Numbered from the stretch's first letter, positions 1 through 10,242 are shown. The stretch is 64,000 nucleotides of DNA from Sutcliffiella deserti (GCF_020037475.1 NZ_JAIQDB010000007.1:95579-159578); one strand, 5' to 3'. Numbers and translations: made by a program. The notes: generated from the letters alone by a model not told the origin.

Positions 1-379
1 AAATCTTCAATTCTTTTTTAAATGTACTGTAAAGGGCTGCTGAACTACTGATAGGCTACTAAATTATAGAAATGGCACGCACACAAAAACAAAAGGCATC
101 AAGTTCGATACCTTTTGTCGGCAACCCTAAACTGAACTTAAATAAATTCTTCCTTTTTGATAAGAGTGGACTAGGAGGTAAGGTATCAACTGCCATAAAG
201 ATTTTACTCATCTGAGTTATAGTACTTGACTTTAAAGTCTTATATTATGTTTGTAGTAAAAAAGAACTTAGCATAAACTAAGTTCTTCAGACTTTTAGGA
301 TATTCTCCTGAAGGCATTCACAAAAATTAATCCGCTTTATATATTAGGAAACAAAGTTAAAAGGCAACAACCACAAGGG
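1..379. other. Left-edge intergenic region, no gene
   Basis: I see no convincing coding region here. Two hairpins are visible: a CAAAAGG/CCTTTTG pair around 90-117 and an AGAACTTAG/CTAAGTTCT pair around 264-287. Both could be terminators or remnants of transcripts starting left of the window. Confidence 0.5.
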
Positions 380-392
380 TTAGTTGCCTTCT
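361..392 (-). terminator. Terminator of the RNA methyltransferase gene
   Basis: On the minus strand the stem GGCAAC/GTTGCC, with a ~14-nt loop, is followed by TTTT. The first arm overlaps the stop codon of the upstream gene. Confidence 0.65.
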
Positions 393-1792
393 TTTAAAAT
401 GAGTTGCGACACACACTCCACATGCGCGGTATGAGGAAACATATCCACCGGCTGCAGGTATTCCACCTTATACTTCTTACTCATAAACTGGATATCCTTC
501 GCCAATGTAGAAGGATTACAGGAAACATAGACGAACCGTTTAGGCTGGACGTCGAGAACTGTCTGCAAGAATTTCTCATCGCAACCGGTTCGCGGCGGAT
601 CTACGATGATTGTGTCAGGTTTCCAGCCTTCTTTTACCCATTTTGGCAACCATTTTTCCGCTTTCCCTGTCACATACTGCATGTTAGTGTAGCCATGTTT
701 TTTCGCGTTTTTCTTGGCATCTTCAATAGAGTCAGGGATGGTGTCCATTCCGCGGACCTCACCTGCTCCCTCAGCAAGCCATAGCCCTATGGTTCCGACT
801 CCACAATAGGCATCTACCACTTTTTCTTTGCCAGTCAATGCGGCTGCTTTTTTGACTTCATCATACAGCTTTACTGTTTGAACAGGGTTCAGCTGGAAGA
901 AAGCACGGGCGCTCAATTCGAACTGAACGTCTCCAAGCGTTTCCTGGATTACCTGTTCGCCGCTTAGGTGGATGGTTTCTTCACCGAAGATAAGGGATGT
1001 CTTCTGTCCATTAATATTTTGCAGAATACTCTTCACCTGTGGCAAGCGCTTATGGATTTCTTCGACAATCATCTGTTTCTTAGGCAGCTTCTCTTGTGCG
1101 GTTATAAGTACAACTTGGATTTCGCCGCTTGAGAAACCGACACGTGTCATAATAGTACGAACAATCCCTTTGCCACCTTTTTCGTTATAAACCGAAACAT
1201 TAAAATCTTGTAATATCTGTTTTACCGTATTTGTCACTTCTGTTGTTGAGCGGTGCTGTACTAAACACTCAGAGATATTGATCAGCTTATGTGAATTTTC
1301 TCCATATAGCCCAGCGATGATTTTTTCCTTTTGCTTTCCAACCTGGAACTGGCTTTTGTTGCGATAGTGCCACGGATCATCCATGCCAATTGTTGGTCTG
1401 ATATCAAGCTTTTCTACGTTCAGCTTGGTATGGCGCTCTAAGGATTGGATCACGATGTCTCTTTTGTGGTCTAACTGCTGCTCGTATTGTAAGTGCTGCA
1501 GTTGACAACCGCCACATTGCTCATAAATCGGGCAAGGTGGGGCAATTCTATGTGGAGATTTGATTCTGATTTTCTTGATTTTTGCTTCGGCAAATTTATG
1601 TTTGACGTTAGTGACCTCAGCGACAACTTCTTCACCAGGAAGTGCTCCTTTTACAAAGACAACTTGCTTTTTGAAGTAGCCAACTCCTTCGCCATTAATT
1701 CCGAGGCGCTTAATTTTCAGTGGGAAGGTTTGGCCTTGCGTCATGGTGACATTCGTTTGAGTTGATTTTGGTGCAGGTTTTTTCGTTTTCAT
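380..1792 (-). CDS. 23S rRNA (uracil-5-)-methyltransferase, RlmCD/YfjO type
   Basis: A 470-aa TrmA/RumA-family enzyme that transfers a methyl group from SAM to C5 of uridine in 23S rRNA. An N-terminal TRAM RNA-binding domain lies at about residues 20-78. Iron-sulfur cysteines are visible at about 87, 93, 96 and 176. A SAM-binding motif ([10 protein letters not shown]) lies near residue 330, and the catalytic cysteine loop ([10 protein letters not shown]) near 420. B. subtilis has two homologues, YefA (the proven RlmCD) and YfjO. The neighbours here match the yfjO locus, so exact target sites are uncertain. The start codon overlaps the stop of the upstream glycosylase by 4 nt (ATGA), which indicates translational coupling. 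Confidence 0.9.
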   Translation of the reverse strand: MKTKKPAPKSTQTNVTMTQGQTFPLKIKRLGINGEGVGYFKKQVVFVKGALPGEEVVAEVTNVKHKFAEAKIKKIRIKSPHRIAPPCPIYEQCGGCQLQHLQYEQQLDHKRDIVIQSLERHTKLNVEKLDIRPTIGMDDPWHYRNKSQFQVGKQKEKIIAGLYGENSHKLINISECLVQHRSTTEVTNTVKQILQDFNVSVYNEKGGKGIVRTIMTRVGFSSGEIQVVLITAQEKLPKKQMIVEEIHKRLPQVKSILQNINGQKTSLIFGEETIHLSGEQVIQETLGDVQFELSARAFFQLNPVQTVKLYDEVKKAAALTGKEKVVDAYCGVGTIGLWLAEGAGEVRGMDTIPDSIEDAKKNAKKHGYTNMQYVTGKAEKWLPKWVKEGWKPDTIIVDPPRTGCDEKFLQTVLDVQPKRFVYVSCNPSTLAKDIQFMSKKYKVEYLQPVDMFPHTAHVECVSQLILKEGN

Positions 1793-2670
1793 TTCACAAG
1801 CTCCTCATGTTGCGGTTCGATGCTTCTCCATAGGTAAAGGGAAGCATAGCTTAAATATGGCTCCCAATTCTTGCTCCACTCCTGCATTTGTATGGTGGAC
1901 GGCTTATGGTCGAGTCCTTTTACTTTTTTTAAGGCATTCTGGATGCCAATGTCTGCTATCGGGAAAAGATTTGGACGTCCTAGTCCGAACAACAATAGAT
2001 TTTGAACCGTCCATGGCCCGATCCCTCTTATTTTGATCAGTTCTTTAAGAATTACGTCGTCTGGTTTATCGTGCAGTTCGTATAAAAGGAAGGCTCCTTC
2101 TACAATTAACTGTGAAGTATCGATGATGTACTCCGCTTTGCGGCGGCTCATTTTTAGAGCAGTAATGTCTTCATAATCAAGCTTTGCCACGTCCTCCGGC
2201 TTCGGATAGAACCAGACCCCTTCCTGCTCAAAACCAAATGTGTGAACAAATCGCTCGGTTAAGGTATGGGCAAATTTCATATTCACTTGCTGATGGATGA
2301 TGCATTTCATTAAACAATGGTACAAATCAAAATCGAGCACAAGTGGCGTTCCTTTATGTTCCTCAAAAATATCTGCCAGCTCTGTTTCGGCAAAATGAAT
2401 GCTAATCGGATGCAGTGATTTGTCCCATTGAAAAATTCTTTTGACCTCTTTCACTTCTTTTTCCGTAAAGGCAGAAGCGCTCGTCAGCTCGAATCTTGGT
2501 TGCTCTGTTGTTCCTTTTGCTTTTACCGTAATGACGATTGGGGCATTTTCTCTATATAAAGGAACCTTGACTTGTCGATCACTTAGACTGACCTCCATCA
2601 AGGGATCAATCGATAACCTTTGAAGAACTCTGTCAAAATTATATGGACCTTCTATTTTTATCGTTATCAC
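1789..2670 (-). CDS. DNA-3-methyladenine glycosylase II family (AlkA-like)
   Basis: A base-excision repair glycosylase of the HhH-GPD superfamily, expected to remove alkylated purines. The helix-hairpin-helix reads [11 protein letters not shown], and the conserved aspartate follows in FPIADIG. The N-terminal half resembles the AlkA N domain. I chose the GTG start at 2670 (293 aa) because AAAGGTGG sits 8 nt upstream and the protein then aligns with B. subtilis YfjP; an ATG 21 codons upstream has no ribosome site. It forms a two-gene operon with the methyltransferase. Confidence 0.85.
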   Translation of the reverse strand: MITIKIEGPYNFDRVLQRLSIDPLMEVSLSDRQVKVPLYRENAPIVITVKAKGTTEQPRFELTSASAFTEKEVKEVKRIFQWDKSLHPISIHFAETELADIFEEHKGTPLVLDFDLYHCLMKCIIHQQVNMKFAHTLTERFVHTFGFEQEGVWFYPKPEDVAKLDYEDITALKMSRRKAEYIIDTSQLIVEGAFLLYELHDKPDDVILKELIKIRGIGPWTVQNLLLFGLGRPNLFPIADIGIQNALKKVKGLDHKPSTIQMQEWSKNWEPYLSYASLYLWRSIEPQHEELVK

Positions 2671-2831
2671 ACTTTTTGCCACCTTTACTTTCAATCCTGT
2701 CCCAATTATAACGGCTTTCCGGCTCCTTGCCAAACGAGTAAGATTAAGCGGATTTGGGGAAATATTAGATATTTAAGATGAGGCAGGAAGTGTAAGGCTC
2801 TTTTTGTAAGGAATGTTACTGCAAAAAAGAA

Positions 2832-2858
2832 AGCTCCCCGACTGTTGTCAAAGAGCTA
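2832..2858 (-). terminator. Terminator after pdaA
   Basis: On the minus strand AGCTC and GAGCT arms with a ~15-nt loop precede TTCTTTTTT. The stem is short, so confidence is moderate. Confidence 0.5.
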
Positions 2859-3668
2859 ATCTGCTTGAATGAGAAGCATCGGATCTGGAATACTATTTTG
2901 CGCTGTCACTTGATCAAGGCTTTTGAATTCATATCCTTGGCTGCGAAGGTCATCGATTACCTTACCCAATGCATCCGCATTGTCTTTTGAGACACTGTGG
3001 AGAAGTAGAATTGCTCCAGGGTGGATTTGAGCCATGATGTTATCATATGCATATTTCCAACCTTTCTGTTGATCTGTTTTCCAATCAACATAGGCAAGCG
3101 ACCAGAATACGTGCTGGTAACCAAGGTTATTTGCCATCACAATCGAGCGTTCACTGAAGGTTCCTCGCGGTGGGCGAAGATAGGTCATATTGTCCAAACC
3201 AGTGATTTTTTTGTATTCCTCCCGAATCATCTCCAGCTCTTTTTTAAATCGAACATCGTTTACCTTCGTCAAGTCCGGGTGGTGCCAGGAATGATTCCCT
3301 ACAATATGCCCCTCATCCACCATTCGCTTGATAAGTGCGGGCTGATCTGTCATGTAGTAGCCTGTTACGAAAAATGCAGCTGGCACCTTTTTCTCCTTTA
3401 GCACATCGAGAACTTGCGGTGTTAAGCCATTTTCATAACCATTGTCGAAGGTTAGGTAGATTTCCTTTTTGGAAATGTCTCCATGGTAAAAGCTGTTATG
3501 TTTTTTTAACAAGTCATTATACTGCTTTCCTGCGTCAGGCGGCTGATGATTCTGGCTTTTTTTAAATCCCCAGTGCAGGGTTGTATTTGAATAATCAGAA
3601 GCTAGGCCTGCCTCTGGTAATAAAAATAATGTAATGGTACATAATAATATCAAAAATTTTTTCTTCAT
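2856..3668 (-). CDS. pdaA: Delta-lactam-biosynthetic de-N-acetylase PdaA
   Basis: A 270-aa polysaccharide deacetylase with an N-terminal signal peptide. In B. subtilis PdaA deacetylates N-acetylmuramic acid so that muramic delta-lactam can form in spore cortex, which is needed for germination. The NodB-domain motif reads TFDNGYENG, the PdaA variant in which the second aspartate of TFDDG is Asn. The metal-binding HSWHHPD motif follows at about residue 124 and RPPRG at about 165. Length matches the family (~263 aa). The gene sits between the yfjP-like and yfjT-like genes as in B. subtilis. Expression is probably in the forespore, though I could not assign a SigG promoter. Confidence 0.92.
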   Translation of the reverse strand: MKKKFLILLCTITLFLLPEAGLASDYSNTTLHWGFKKSQNHQPPDAGKQYNDLLKKHNSFYHGDISKKEIYLTFDNGYENGLTPQVLDVLKEKKVPAAFFVTGYYMTDQPALIKRMVDEGHIVGNHSWHHPDLTKVNDVRFKKELEMIREEYKKITGLDNMTYLRPPRGTFSERSIVMANNLGYQHVFWSLAYVDWKTDQQKGWKYAYDNIMAQIHPGAILLLHSVSKDNADALGKVIDDLRSQGYEFKSLDQVTAQNSIPDPMLLIQAD

Positions 3669-3780
3669 GCAGTTGTTCCTCCTTTCTTTTGATACCTACT
3701 GTAATATTAGGTTTTGTAGGAAAAGAAAGAAAGATACTCTGCATTGTTTTCCAATTAGTGAACAGCGCTTTTATGCTAAA

Positions 3781-3815
3781 ACAAAAGCAACTAGGATCGA
3801 AATCCAGGTTGCTCC
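3781..3815 (-). terminator. Terminator after fumarase gene
   Basis: On the minus strand GCAAC-TGGAT and ATCC-GTTGC arms close a small loop followed by TTTTGTTTT, just past the fumarase stop. Confidence 0.6.
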
Positions 3816-3828
3816 TAAAAAACATATA

Positions 3829-5370
3829 TTAACTAAATACTTTATCCTTAAACTGCGCAAGCTTTTCTAAAGAGGATTTTTCCACATCAGCATGTAAGCT
3901 ATTGCCGTGGGAGTCCATTGTTACAACTGCGGTAAAGCCTTCTACCTTTAAGTGCCACATTGCTTCTGGGATACCGAATTGCATTAAATCTACCCCATCC
4001 ACACCTTTAATACAGTCTGCATAGTATTGTGCTGCTCCACCGATTGCATTCAGGTAGACGCCGCCATGCTCTTCTAATGCCTTTAACGTTTTTGGACCCA
4101 TTCCACCTTTTCCCATTACCGCACGGATACCGAAACGTTTCATAATGTCTCCTTGGTAAGGTTCCTCACGGATTGATGTTGTTGGGCCTGCAGCTTTAAC
4201 CACCCAGTTGCCTTCATCATCCTTGAGCATTACTGGACCACAGTGGTAGATAATTTGACCGTCTAAATCAACCGGCGAGTCATTATCGGACAAATATTTA
4301 TGAATTGCGTCGCGGCCTGTAAACATGCGACCGTTTATGCGTACCACATCGCCGACCTTAAGCTCACGGATTTTTTCTTCTGTAATAGGTGCTTCTAAGA
4401 CAATTTCATTTGCTTCTGAAGTAGCAGCCACTTCTTCCTGTTGCGCTACTTCCTTTGAAAAGTCGATCATTTCACCTTCCTGGTACATCCAATCCATAAG
4501 GTTGCCAGTTTCAGGATCAATTTTCACCCCAAGACGGCGGTATGCCCAGCAGTTATACGCAACTGATACAAAGAAACTTGCTGGAATGCGGTTTGCCACT
4601 CCAACTTTACAACCAAGCAGAGTAGTTTCCCCACCAAAGCCCATCGTGCCAATTCCTAGCTTATTTGCATTCTCCATTACGTATTCTTCTAACTGCTTTA
4701 ACTCGGGGATTAAATTCTCGTCATCTAAGCTACGGAATAATTGCTCCTTGGCAAGCTCATATCCAGAAGTTCTGTCGCCACCAATTCCCACTCCAATTAC
4801 TCCGGCACTACAGCCTTGTCCTTGTGCTTGGTACACGGAGTGCATCACACATTTACGGATACCATCAAGATCACGGCCAGCACGACCCAGCCCTTCAAGT
4901 TCACATGGCAGGCTATATTGGATATTTTTATTTTCACAGCCACCACCTTTTAAAATAAGGCGGGCATCGATGTAGTCCTCTTCCCACTGCTCAAACTTGA
5001 TAACTGGTGTTCCCATTCCAAGATTGTCGCCACTGTTGTCCCCTGTCAGTGAATCTACTGAGTTCGGACGCAGCTTCCCGTCCTTTGTTGCCTGTGCAAT
5101 TGCTCCATAAATTGCTTCTTTTATTTTAAGTTGGTTGACGCCAACCGGAGTTTTGATTTTAAATGTTGGAAGTCCTGTATCCTGACAGATCGGTGAGACA
5201 TTTTCATCTGCCATTGTAATGTTTTCTGTAATGGTTGCAAGTGACATCGCAGCTCTCGTTCCAGCGCTCTCGCTTAGCTTCGCCTTTGCAATCGCACGGC
5301 GAACATCCTTAGGAAGCTTTGTTGATGTTTCCACGATTAATTGATACATGCTGTCGAATAATTTCTCCAT
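3829..5370 (-). CDS. Class I fumarate hydratase (Fe-S fumarase)
   Basis: A 513-aa single-chain class I fumarase that interconverts fumarate and malate in the TCA cycle using an oxygen-sensitive [4Fe-4S] cluster. The alpha-type N-terminal part contains SPICQDTG, GGGCENKN and GVGIGGDRT. The beta-type C-terminal part contains INGRMFTGRD, YHCGP and GKGGMGPKT. B. subtilis relies on class II CitG instead, so this is a different isozyme from that model. The gene is monocistronic and divergent from the P450 gene across a 221-bp spacer. Confidence 0.92.
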   Translation of the reverse strand: MEKLFDSMYQLIVETSTKLPKDVRRAIAKAKLSESAGTRAAMSLATITENITMADENVSPICQDTGLPTFKIKTPVGVNQLKIKEAIYGAIAQATKDGKLRPNSVDSLTGDNSGDNLGMGTPVIKFEQWEEDYIDARLILKGGGCENKNIQYSLPCELEGLGRAGRDLDGIRKCVMHSVYQAQGQGCSAGVIGVGIGGDRTSGYELAKEQLFRSLDDENLIPELKQLEEYVMENANKLGIGTMGFGGETTLLGCKVGVANRIPASFFVSVAYNCWAYRRLGVKIDPETGNLMDWMYQEGEMIDFSKEVAQQEEVAATSEANEIVLEAPITEEKIRELKVGDVVRINGRMFTGRDAIHKYLSDNDSPVDLDGQIIYHCGPVMLKDDEGNWVVKAAGPTTSIREEPYQGDIMKRFGIRAVMGKGGMGPKTLKALEEHGGVYLNAIGGAAQYYADCIKGVDGVDLMQFGIPEAMWHLKVEGFTAVVTMDSHGNSLHADVEKSSLEKLAQFKDKVFS

Positions 5371-5591
5371 ATTAATAATCCCTCTCCTATCCCCTTGTTG
5401 AAAAACTAATATCTTTATCTAAATTATCTATTCTTTTTCACAATAATTATTATACTTGTTCTCTTGTAGTAGTTAAAGCTATTTGTAATCGATTTCAAAA
5501 GTATCCTTCCTGTACCATCCCTGTTAGGTTTAACCCAGGAAGAATAGGTAAATATAAACCATATATTGCTTAAAAGTTTGGAGGGTAATAA

Positions 5592-6851
5592 ATGGGAGAA
5601 GAAAACAGAATACCAAAGGAAGAAGGATTGGATAATAGTTTAAAAATATTGAAAGATGGCTACCGTTTTATTTTAAACCGGCAGCACCGGTTTCAGTCGA
5701 ATGTGCTCGAGACTCGTTTATTGGGAGAAAAAGCAATCTGCTTAACTGGAAAAGAAACGGCAAAGCTATTTTATGATAACGATAAGTTTAAACGAAGCGG
5801 GGCAGCGCCTAAAAAGGCACAGAAAACATTATTTGGTGTAGGCGGCGTCCAAGGGCTGGATGGCGAAGCACACCATCATCGGAAAGCGTTATTTATGTCG
5901 CTTATGGATAAAAAAGACCTTCAGCAGATTGTGGATCTTACAAGAAAACAGTGGGAGTCTTCCTCTGTCAAATGGCAATCAGAAAAATCCGTAGAGTTGT
6001 ATGAAGAATCAAAGAAAATATTGACCCAGGTGGCTTGTGATTGGACAGGTGTACCACTTAAAAAGAGTGAAGTTGACAAAAGAGCAGAACAACTTGGTGA
6101 CCTGTTCGAATCTGCTGCATCTCTTGGAATAAAGCATTTAAAAGGTCGGAAATCCCGAGTGGCTGCTGAAAAATGGTTGGAGGATCTGGTGGAAAAAGTA
6201 CGAGAGGATGAAATAAGCTTACCAGAGGACCGTGCCCTTTACACTTTTTCATGGCATAAGGATCATGAAGGGAAGCTGCTTGATAAGAGTGTTGTAGCAG
6301 TCGAATTGTTAAACCTATTACGTCCAATTGTAGCCATTTCTGTCTACATATGCTTTTCCGCTCTTGCTGTTCATCAATTTCCTGAAGAATCAAATAAGCT
6401 AAAAACAGGCGAGGATGAGCGTCTGCAAAGGTTTGTCCAAGAAGTACGCCGATATTACCCTTTTTTCCCCTTCACGGTTGCGAGAGTAAAAGAAGATTTC
6501 AATTGGGAGGGATATACATTCGAAAAGGATACCTTAACCCTTCTTGATTTATATGGAACCAACCATCATCCAGACTTTTGGGAAAATCCTGACCGCTTCG
6601 AACCTGACCGCTTCAAAACATGGGATGGAAGTCCATTTGATTTCATTCCACAAGGTGGCGGTGAATTCGATATCGGTCACCGCTGTGCTGGCGAATGGAT
6701 CACCATTGACATTATGAAAGTGAGCCTCGATTACCTGGTAAATAGTATTTCCTATGATCTTCCGAAACAGGATTTAAGCTTTAGTATGACTGAGATGCCA
6801 AGCTTGCCTGAAAGCAGGATTATTATGGAGAATATTAGATTAAACGCATAA
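5592..6851 (+). CDS. Cytochrome P450 CYP152 family fatty-acid peroxygenase
   Basis: A 419-aa P450 resembling B. subtilis CypC (YbdT, P450BS-beta), which uses H2O2 to hydroxylate fatty acids at alpha or beta carbons. The heme-thiolate loop reads QGGGEFDIGHRCAGEW with the CYP152-type insertion. The ExxR helix is EVRR. The I-helix has LLRPIVA, where Arg-Pro replaces the acid-alcohol pair and binds the substrate carboxylate. No redox partner gene is adjacent, which fits a peroxygenase. GGAGGG lies 6-7 nt before the ATG. It could generate beta-hydroxy acids for lipopeptides or decarboxylated alkenes; the product cannot be read from sequence. Confidence 0.9.
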   Translation: MGEENRIPKEEGLDNSLKILKDGYRFILNRQHRFQSNVLETRLLGEKAICLTGKETAKLFYDNDKFKRSGAAPKKAQKTLFGVGGVQGLDGEAHHHRKALFMSLMDKKDLQQIVDLTRKQWESSSVKWQSEKSVELYEESKKILTQVACDWTGVPLKKSEVDKRAEQLGDLFESAASLGIKHLKGRKSRVAAEKWLEDLVEKVREDEISLPEDRALYTFSWHKDHEGKLLDKSVVAVELLNLLRPIVAISVYICFSALAVHQFPEESNKLKTGEDERLQRFVQEVRRYYPFFPFTVARVKEDFNWEGYTFEKDTLTLLDLYGTNHHPDFWENPDRFEPDRFKTWDGSPFDFIPQGGGEFDIGHRCAGEWITIDIMKVSLDYLVNSISYDLPKQDLSFSMTEMPSLPESRIIMENIRLNA

Positions 6852-6857
6852 GATAAG

Positions 6858-6889
6858 GCGCTTGGATTTATCTCCAAGCGCGGTTTTTA
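6858..6889 (+). terminator. Terminator of CYP152 gene
   Basis: GCGCTTGGA and TCCAAGCGC form a perfect 9-bp stem followed by a T-rich tract. Confidence 0.8.
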
Positions 6890-7089
6890 TTTAATTCAGA
6901 TGATTTTATTGCTATATAGGAACCCTGTTCTGAGAGATGTCCATTTTTTGTGAAGGTGGTGGGTAATCTTTTCGAGGGTTTGTTTCGTAGTCTCAGTTTC
7001 TCTAACCGCAGGAGACTTTTTTCGGGCGGACCATGGTCTCATTCACCTTCTTTGAGACCACTAGAAGAAAAAGTATACAGTGCTAACAC

Positions 7090-7128
7090 AAAAAGACCCG
7101 AAGAATTATCTTCTTCAGGCCTTTTTAT
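7090..7128 (-). terminator. Terminator of the yfjT-like gene
   Basis: The minus strand reads GGCCTGAAGAA-loop-TTCTTCGGGTC-TTTTT, a stem with two G-U pairs, shortly after the stop at 7151. Two other hairpins pointing the opposite way lie at about 6994-7021 and 7032-7060, with no gene between them. Confidence 0.7.
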
Positions 7129-7150
7129 CTCAATTAAATCCGGTAATCAT

Positions 7151-7333
7151 TTACCAGTCCTTTTTAAACTGATTATATTTTCCTTCTAAATCGTCGAGCA
7201 TTTGAATTAGACGGTCAATGTCATCCACATCTGTCGATTCTGGATCAAGAGAGTCTACTACCTCCAGAAACATGTTTAAACGGTTTTTCAGGTAGCTTAC
7301 TTGGGAATCCTTTTCTTCTGTTGCTTTACCCAT
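7151..7333 (-). CDS. SE1561/YfjT family small protein
   Basis: A 60-aa acidic, probably alpha-helical protein matching the SE1561 family, called YfjT in B. subtilis. No function is known to me. The sequence is rich in Asp, Glu and Leu with no membrane segment. It lies between pdaA and yfkA as in B. subtilis, and that synteny is the main support for the identification. Confidence 0.75.
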   Translation of the reverse strand: MGKATEEKDSQVSYLKNRLNMFLEVVDSLDPESTDVDDIDRLIQMLDDLEGKYNQFKKDW

Positions 7334-7522
7334 TCTATTCTCACCTTTCTTTATATCCTCAAAGTTTTGCTTCTATCGTACCGTACTAGCTGCCTACATT
7401 CAACATTTACAGATTACCACGCTCTTATACAGAAAAAATGATACAATATAGGATAGGTTTTTAATGAAGGCTCTTTTGTGATTTATTTTTGCGAAAACAG
7501 TCTTACAGAAAGAGGAGTATAG

Positions 7523-8647
7523 ATGAAATCAACAACACTTCAACCAATTACGCCTTCCTTCGATCCTTGGGAAGCTTATTTAGATGTAAAAGAATTTGGC
7601 ATGATGGATTTAACGAATGTAGAGTTCACGACTACCACTCTGTGCAATATGCGATGTGAGCACTGTGCTGTCGGTTACACCCTTCAGCCGAAGGACCCAC
7701 AAGCACTGCCACTGGATTTACTGCTAAGCAGATTGGAAGAGATACCGCGGCTGCGATCTATTAGTATTACTGGTGGAGAACCAATGATGTCGTTAAAATC
7801 GGTTAACCAATACGTCGTTCCTTTACTTAAGTATGCCCATGAGCGTGGCGTTCGAACGCAAATAAATTCTAATTTAACTTTAGATTTAGCTAGATATGAA
7901 AAAATCATTCCATATTTGGATGTTTTACATATTTCTCACAACTGGGGAACCTTGGACGATTTCGTTGAGGGCGGATTTGCGATGATGGAACGCAAGCCAA
8001 CCTACGCTCAACGTGCAAGGTATTTTGAGAAAATGATTGAAAACTCAAAGGCGCTTACCAAGGCTGGTGTAATGGTCTCTGCAGAAACGATGTTGAACAA
8101 ACGAACCCTTCCACATATAGAGAATATCCACAAACAGATTGTCGAAGAAATGAACTGTCAAAGGCATGAGGTGCACCCTATGTACCCGAGTGACTACGCA
8201 AGTTCTATGGAAGTTATGACACTTGAGGAAATGCGCTCAGCCATTCACCGTCTCCTTGATATGCGTCATGAGGACGTATGGATGCTATTTGGGACACTTC
8301 CATTTTACCCTTGCAGTGATAATCCAGATGACTTGGCTCTTCTTAAGAGAGTGTATGCAGCAAAAAATGTGACGGTACGGAATGATCCTGATGGTCGCTC
8401 GCGGTTAAATGTAAATATATTTAATGGGGATATCATTGTCACAGACTTTGGTGACACACCTCCACTAGGTAATATTAAGACAACTGACCTGCCGACTGCT
8501 TACGCGAACTGGAAAGGCAGCCCCATTGCAAAAGAATTAGACTGTCATTGTCCTGCTGTTGAATGCTTGGGTCCTAACATTTTGGTGAAGAGTGCGTATT
8601 ATTCCGAGCATAATTTTACGGAACGAATAGCACAGATTAGTAAATAA
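7523..8647 (+). CDS. Radical SAM protein YfkAB, CxCxxxxC type
   Basis: A 374-aa radical SAM enzyme. The [4Fe-4S]-binding motif CNMRCEHC (CxxxCxxC) is at about residue 40 and the SAM-contacting TGGEP motif at about 80. The C-terminal cysteine motif CHCPAVEC (CxCxxxxC), which names the family, is at about 347. B. subtilis annotates the two halves as yfkA and yfkB; here they are one continuous chain. Its substrate is unknown. AGAGGAG precedes the ATG by 7 nt. It is monocistronic with a strong terminator. Confidence 0.88.
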   Translation: MKSTTLQPITPSFDPWEAYLDVKEFGMMDLTNVEFTTTTLCNMRCEHCAVGYTLQPKDPQALPLDLLLSRLEEIPRLRSISITGGEPMMSLKSVNQYVVPLLKYAHERGVRTQINSNLTLDLARYEKIIPYLDVLHISHNWGTLDDFVEGGFAMMERKPTYAQRARYFEKMIENSKALTKAGVMVSAETMLNKRTLPHIENIHKQIVEEMNCQRHEVHPMYPSDYASSMEVMTLEEMRSAIHRLLDMRHEDVWMLFGTLPFYPCSDNPDDLALLKRVYAAKNVTVRNDPDGRSRLNVNIFNGDIIVTDFGDTPPLGNIKTTDLPTAYANWKGSPIAKELDCHCPAVECLGPNILVKSAYYSEHNFTERIAQISK

Positions 8648-8656
8648 GGAACATAA

Positions 8657-8691
8657 AAGGAGCTTAGAGTATTTCTAAGCTCCTTTTTTTT
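8657..8691 (+). terminator. Terminator of yfkAB
   Basis: AAGGAGCTTAGA and TCTAAGCTCCTT form a 12-bp stem followed by a run of eight or more T. Confidence 0.85.
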
Positions 8692-8716
8692 GGCTATTCA
8701 CGCAGACTCTATTTTA

Positions 8717-9100
8717 CTAGGTTTTCAGCATCTCATCCAAATACTTTTTAGGATTTGCGATTTTATTCTCTATATAAAATGCTGCCATCGTTTTTATCTC
8801 TTCAATATAGTCCTTTTCGTTCATGTAGTGGGGCGTTATATGTTCTAACTCCTTCACGCTACCTTCGACTTGAACGGTGTCCTTTAAGATGTTCACATAT
8901 ACCGACATGTAAATGACACCCTGATAGGTAATCGTACCTTTCACTCTTTGTTCTTCTAAATTAATTTCCGGATATTCAGTCTGAATTCCTGTTAAATGGA
9001 ATTTTGTAAGACCCACACTTGCTTTAGTCTGGTGCTTTGCCCACCAATATAAGCCGACCGCTATCACAACCAACACAAAATATGTATAAGCAATCCCCAT
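8717..9100 (-). CDS. Single-pass membrane protein of unknown function
   Basis: About 127 aa. An N-terminal transmembrane helix (residues ~3-17) is followed by a soluble, mixed-charge domain of about 105 residues. I do not recognise the family. Two adjacent ATG codons exist (9103 and 9100). The second gives the better distance to GGGGAG, so I use it. Codon use looks normal for the window and the reading frame is convincing. Confidence 0.65.
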   Translation of the reverse strand: MGIAYTYFVLVVIAVGLYWWAKHQTKASVGLTKFHLTGIQTEYPEINLEEQRVKGTITYQGVIYMSVYVNILKDTVQVEGSVKELEHITPHYMNEKDYIEEIKTMAAFYIENKIANPKKYLDEMLKT

Positions 9101-9206
9101 CATCGCTCCCCTGCTTCCCTAAGAAATCCACCTACTAATTACTTCGGCATAAATTTACATAGGTTAAATTACCTAACGAAATTTAGGGTAATTTCAATAA
9201 AAAACC

Positions 9207-9254
9207 AAAAGGGGTCTGGCCCCTTTTTACAAATTAAGGTAACCAGACCCCTTC
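9207..9254 (-). terminator. Terminator after yfkD, long GGGGTCTGG hairpin
   Basis: GGGGTCTGG and CCAGACCCC arms enclose a ~22-nt loop, with T-rich ends on both sides. The same arm sequence is reused at 29131-29194. Confidence 0.75.
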
Positions 9255-9262
9255 TTTAGTTT

Positions 9263-10069
9263 TTATCGTGGGCGGTCAGATGCTGCGAAGATGAAGGATA
9301 CGTGGTCTTGGACTGGGATCCAGGCTCCGATTCCTTGGGATGTTACGTTTTTGACCACGATTTTCTTTTCTTTGCCTTTTAGTACGAGGTAGACTTCTCC
9401 ATAGGTAATTTTACCTTTTTCATTCACTGCCGGTGTGTGCGCATAGAGATAGCCCAGCTTTTTAACAGGGATGTTGTAAATTTGATCTTTTTTGGTACCT
9501 GCTCCAACAATGGTTTGAAACGAAAGCGGCAGCTTTGTTTTTTGCATCGCTTTGAGCATCATCATTTGTTTTACTTCCTCAGAACTCGCTACTTTCGAGG
9601 TTAATCCACCTTTGACGCTTTTTTGTGCTTCCTGGCGGTAAAAGATTTGCTGTGGTGTAGTTCCCCCCCGGTTATCGGAGTAGTTTGTATTGATTTTTTG
9701 ATACTCCCAATTTACATTTGTTTCTGCAGATTCGTAATATAGCGGCCAATGTCCTAAATAGATTGTCGCTCGGTAACCAATTGCTACCGGGGAAGGATTC
9801 ACGCTTGACTCATTTAAAATTTTGATCAACCGAGGATTCTCTACTTTTACATTAGAAGAATCAATGAGTTCCTGCGCTAATTCGCTTGGTTGTAAATACG
9901 GAACATCTTGGGCAGGATTGGGATAGGTATTATCTTTTGATATATCTAAAACGGAATTAGGTACCTCTATTTGCTTTTCATTTTCTTTTGCTTTCCCTTG
10001 TTCTGCTTGCGCATTCGTCACAAGGCCAAATGAAAGAACGAGGATAAAAAGTATTCGAAAAATTCTCAT
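9263..10069 (-). CDS. YfkD family exported protein
   Basis: A 268-aa protein with a clear signal peptide (cleavage likely after NAQA). It matches the YfkD family, and gene order next to yfkAB agrees. It is predicted to be secreted or wall-associated. Function is unknown to me. It has no cysteine and no lipobox, so it is not a lipoprotein. Confidence 0.8.
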   Translation of the reverse strand: MRIFRILFILVLSFGLVTNAQAEQGKAKENEKQIEVPNSVLDISKDNTYPNPAQDVPYLQPSELAQELIDSSNVKVENPRLIKILNESSVNPSPVAIGYRATIYLGHWPLYYESAETNVNWEYQKINTNYSDNRGGTTPQQIFYRQEAQKSVKGGLTSKVASSEEVKQMMMLKAMQKTKLPLSFQTIVGAGTKKDQIYNIPVKKLGYLYAHTPAVNEKGKITYGEVYLVLKGKEKKIVVKNVTSQGIGAWIPVQDHVSFIFAASDRPR

Positions 10070-10171
10070 GCTGTGATACTCCTTTCACTCTCTTTATTTA
10101 TTCTTTGTACTGTTATCTTTTTCGAAGATATTACAGATTATCCATCTTTACCAATTATTTTTAAAAACTAG

Positions 10172-10225
10172 GCTGTTTTAACTCTGCTATTGCTTATCTT
10201 ACCAAGAGCAGCGTTTTAACAGAGC
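10172..10225. repeat. Internally deleted MITE-like element
   Basis: The ends GGCTGTTTTAA and TTAACAGAGCC are inverted relative to each other and match the ends of the longer elements at 15251, 17954 and 36148. The GC-rich centre is missing. I read this as a shortened derivative of that family. Confidence 0.5.
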
Positions 10226-10242
10226 CAAAGGATATAGAAAAA

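Noticed and set aside
404..784. Plus-strand open frame of 126 codons
   Set aside because: It is antisense to the RNA methyltransferase gene, has no ribosome site and shows no domain.
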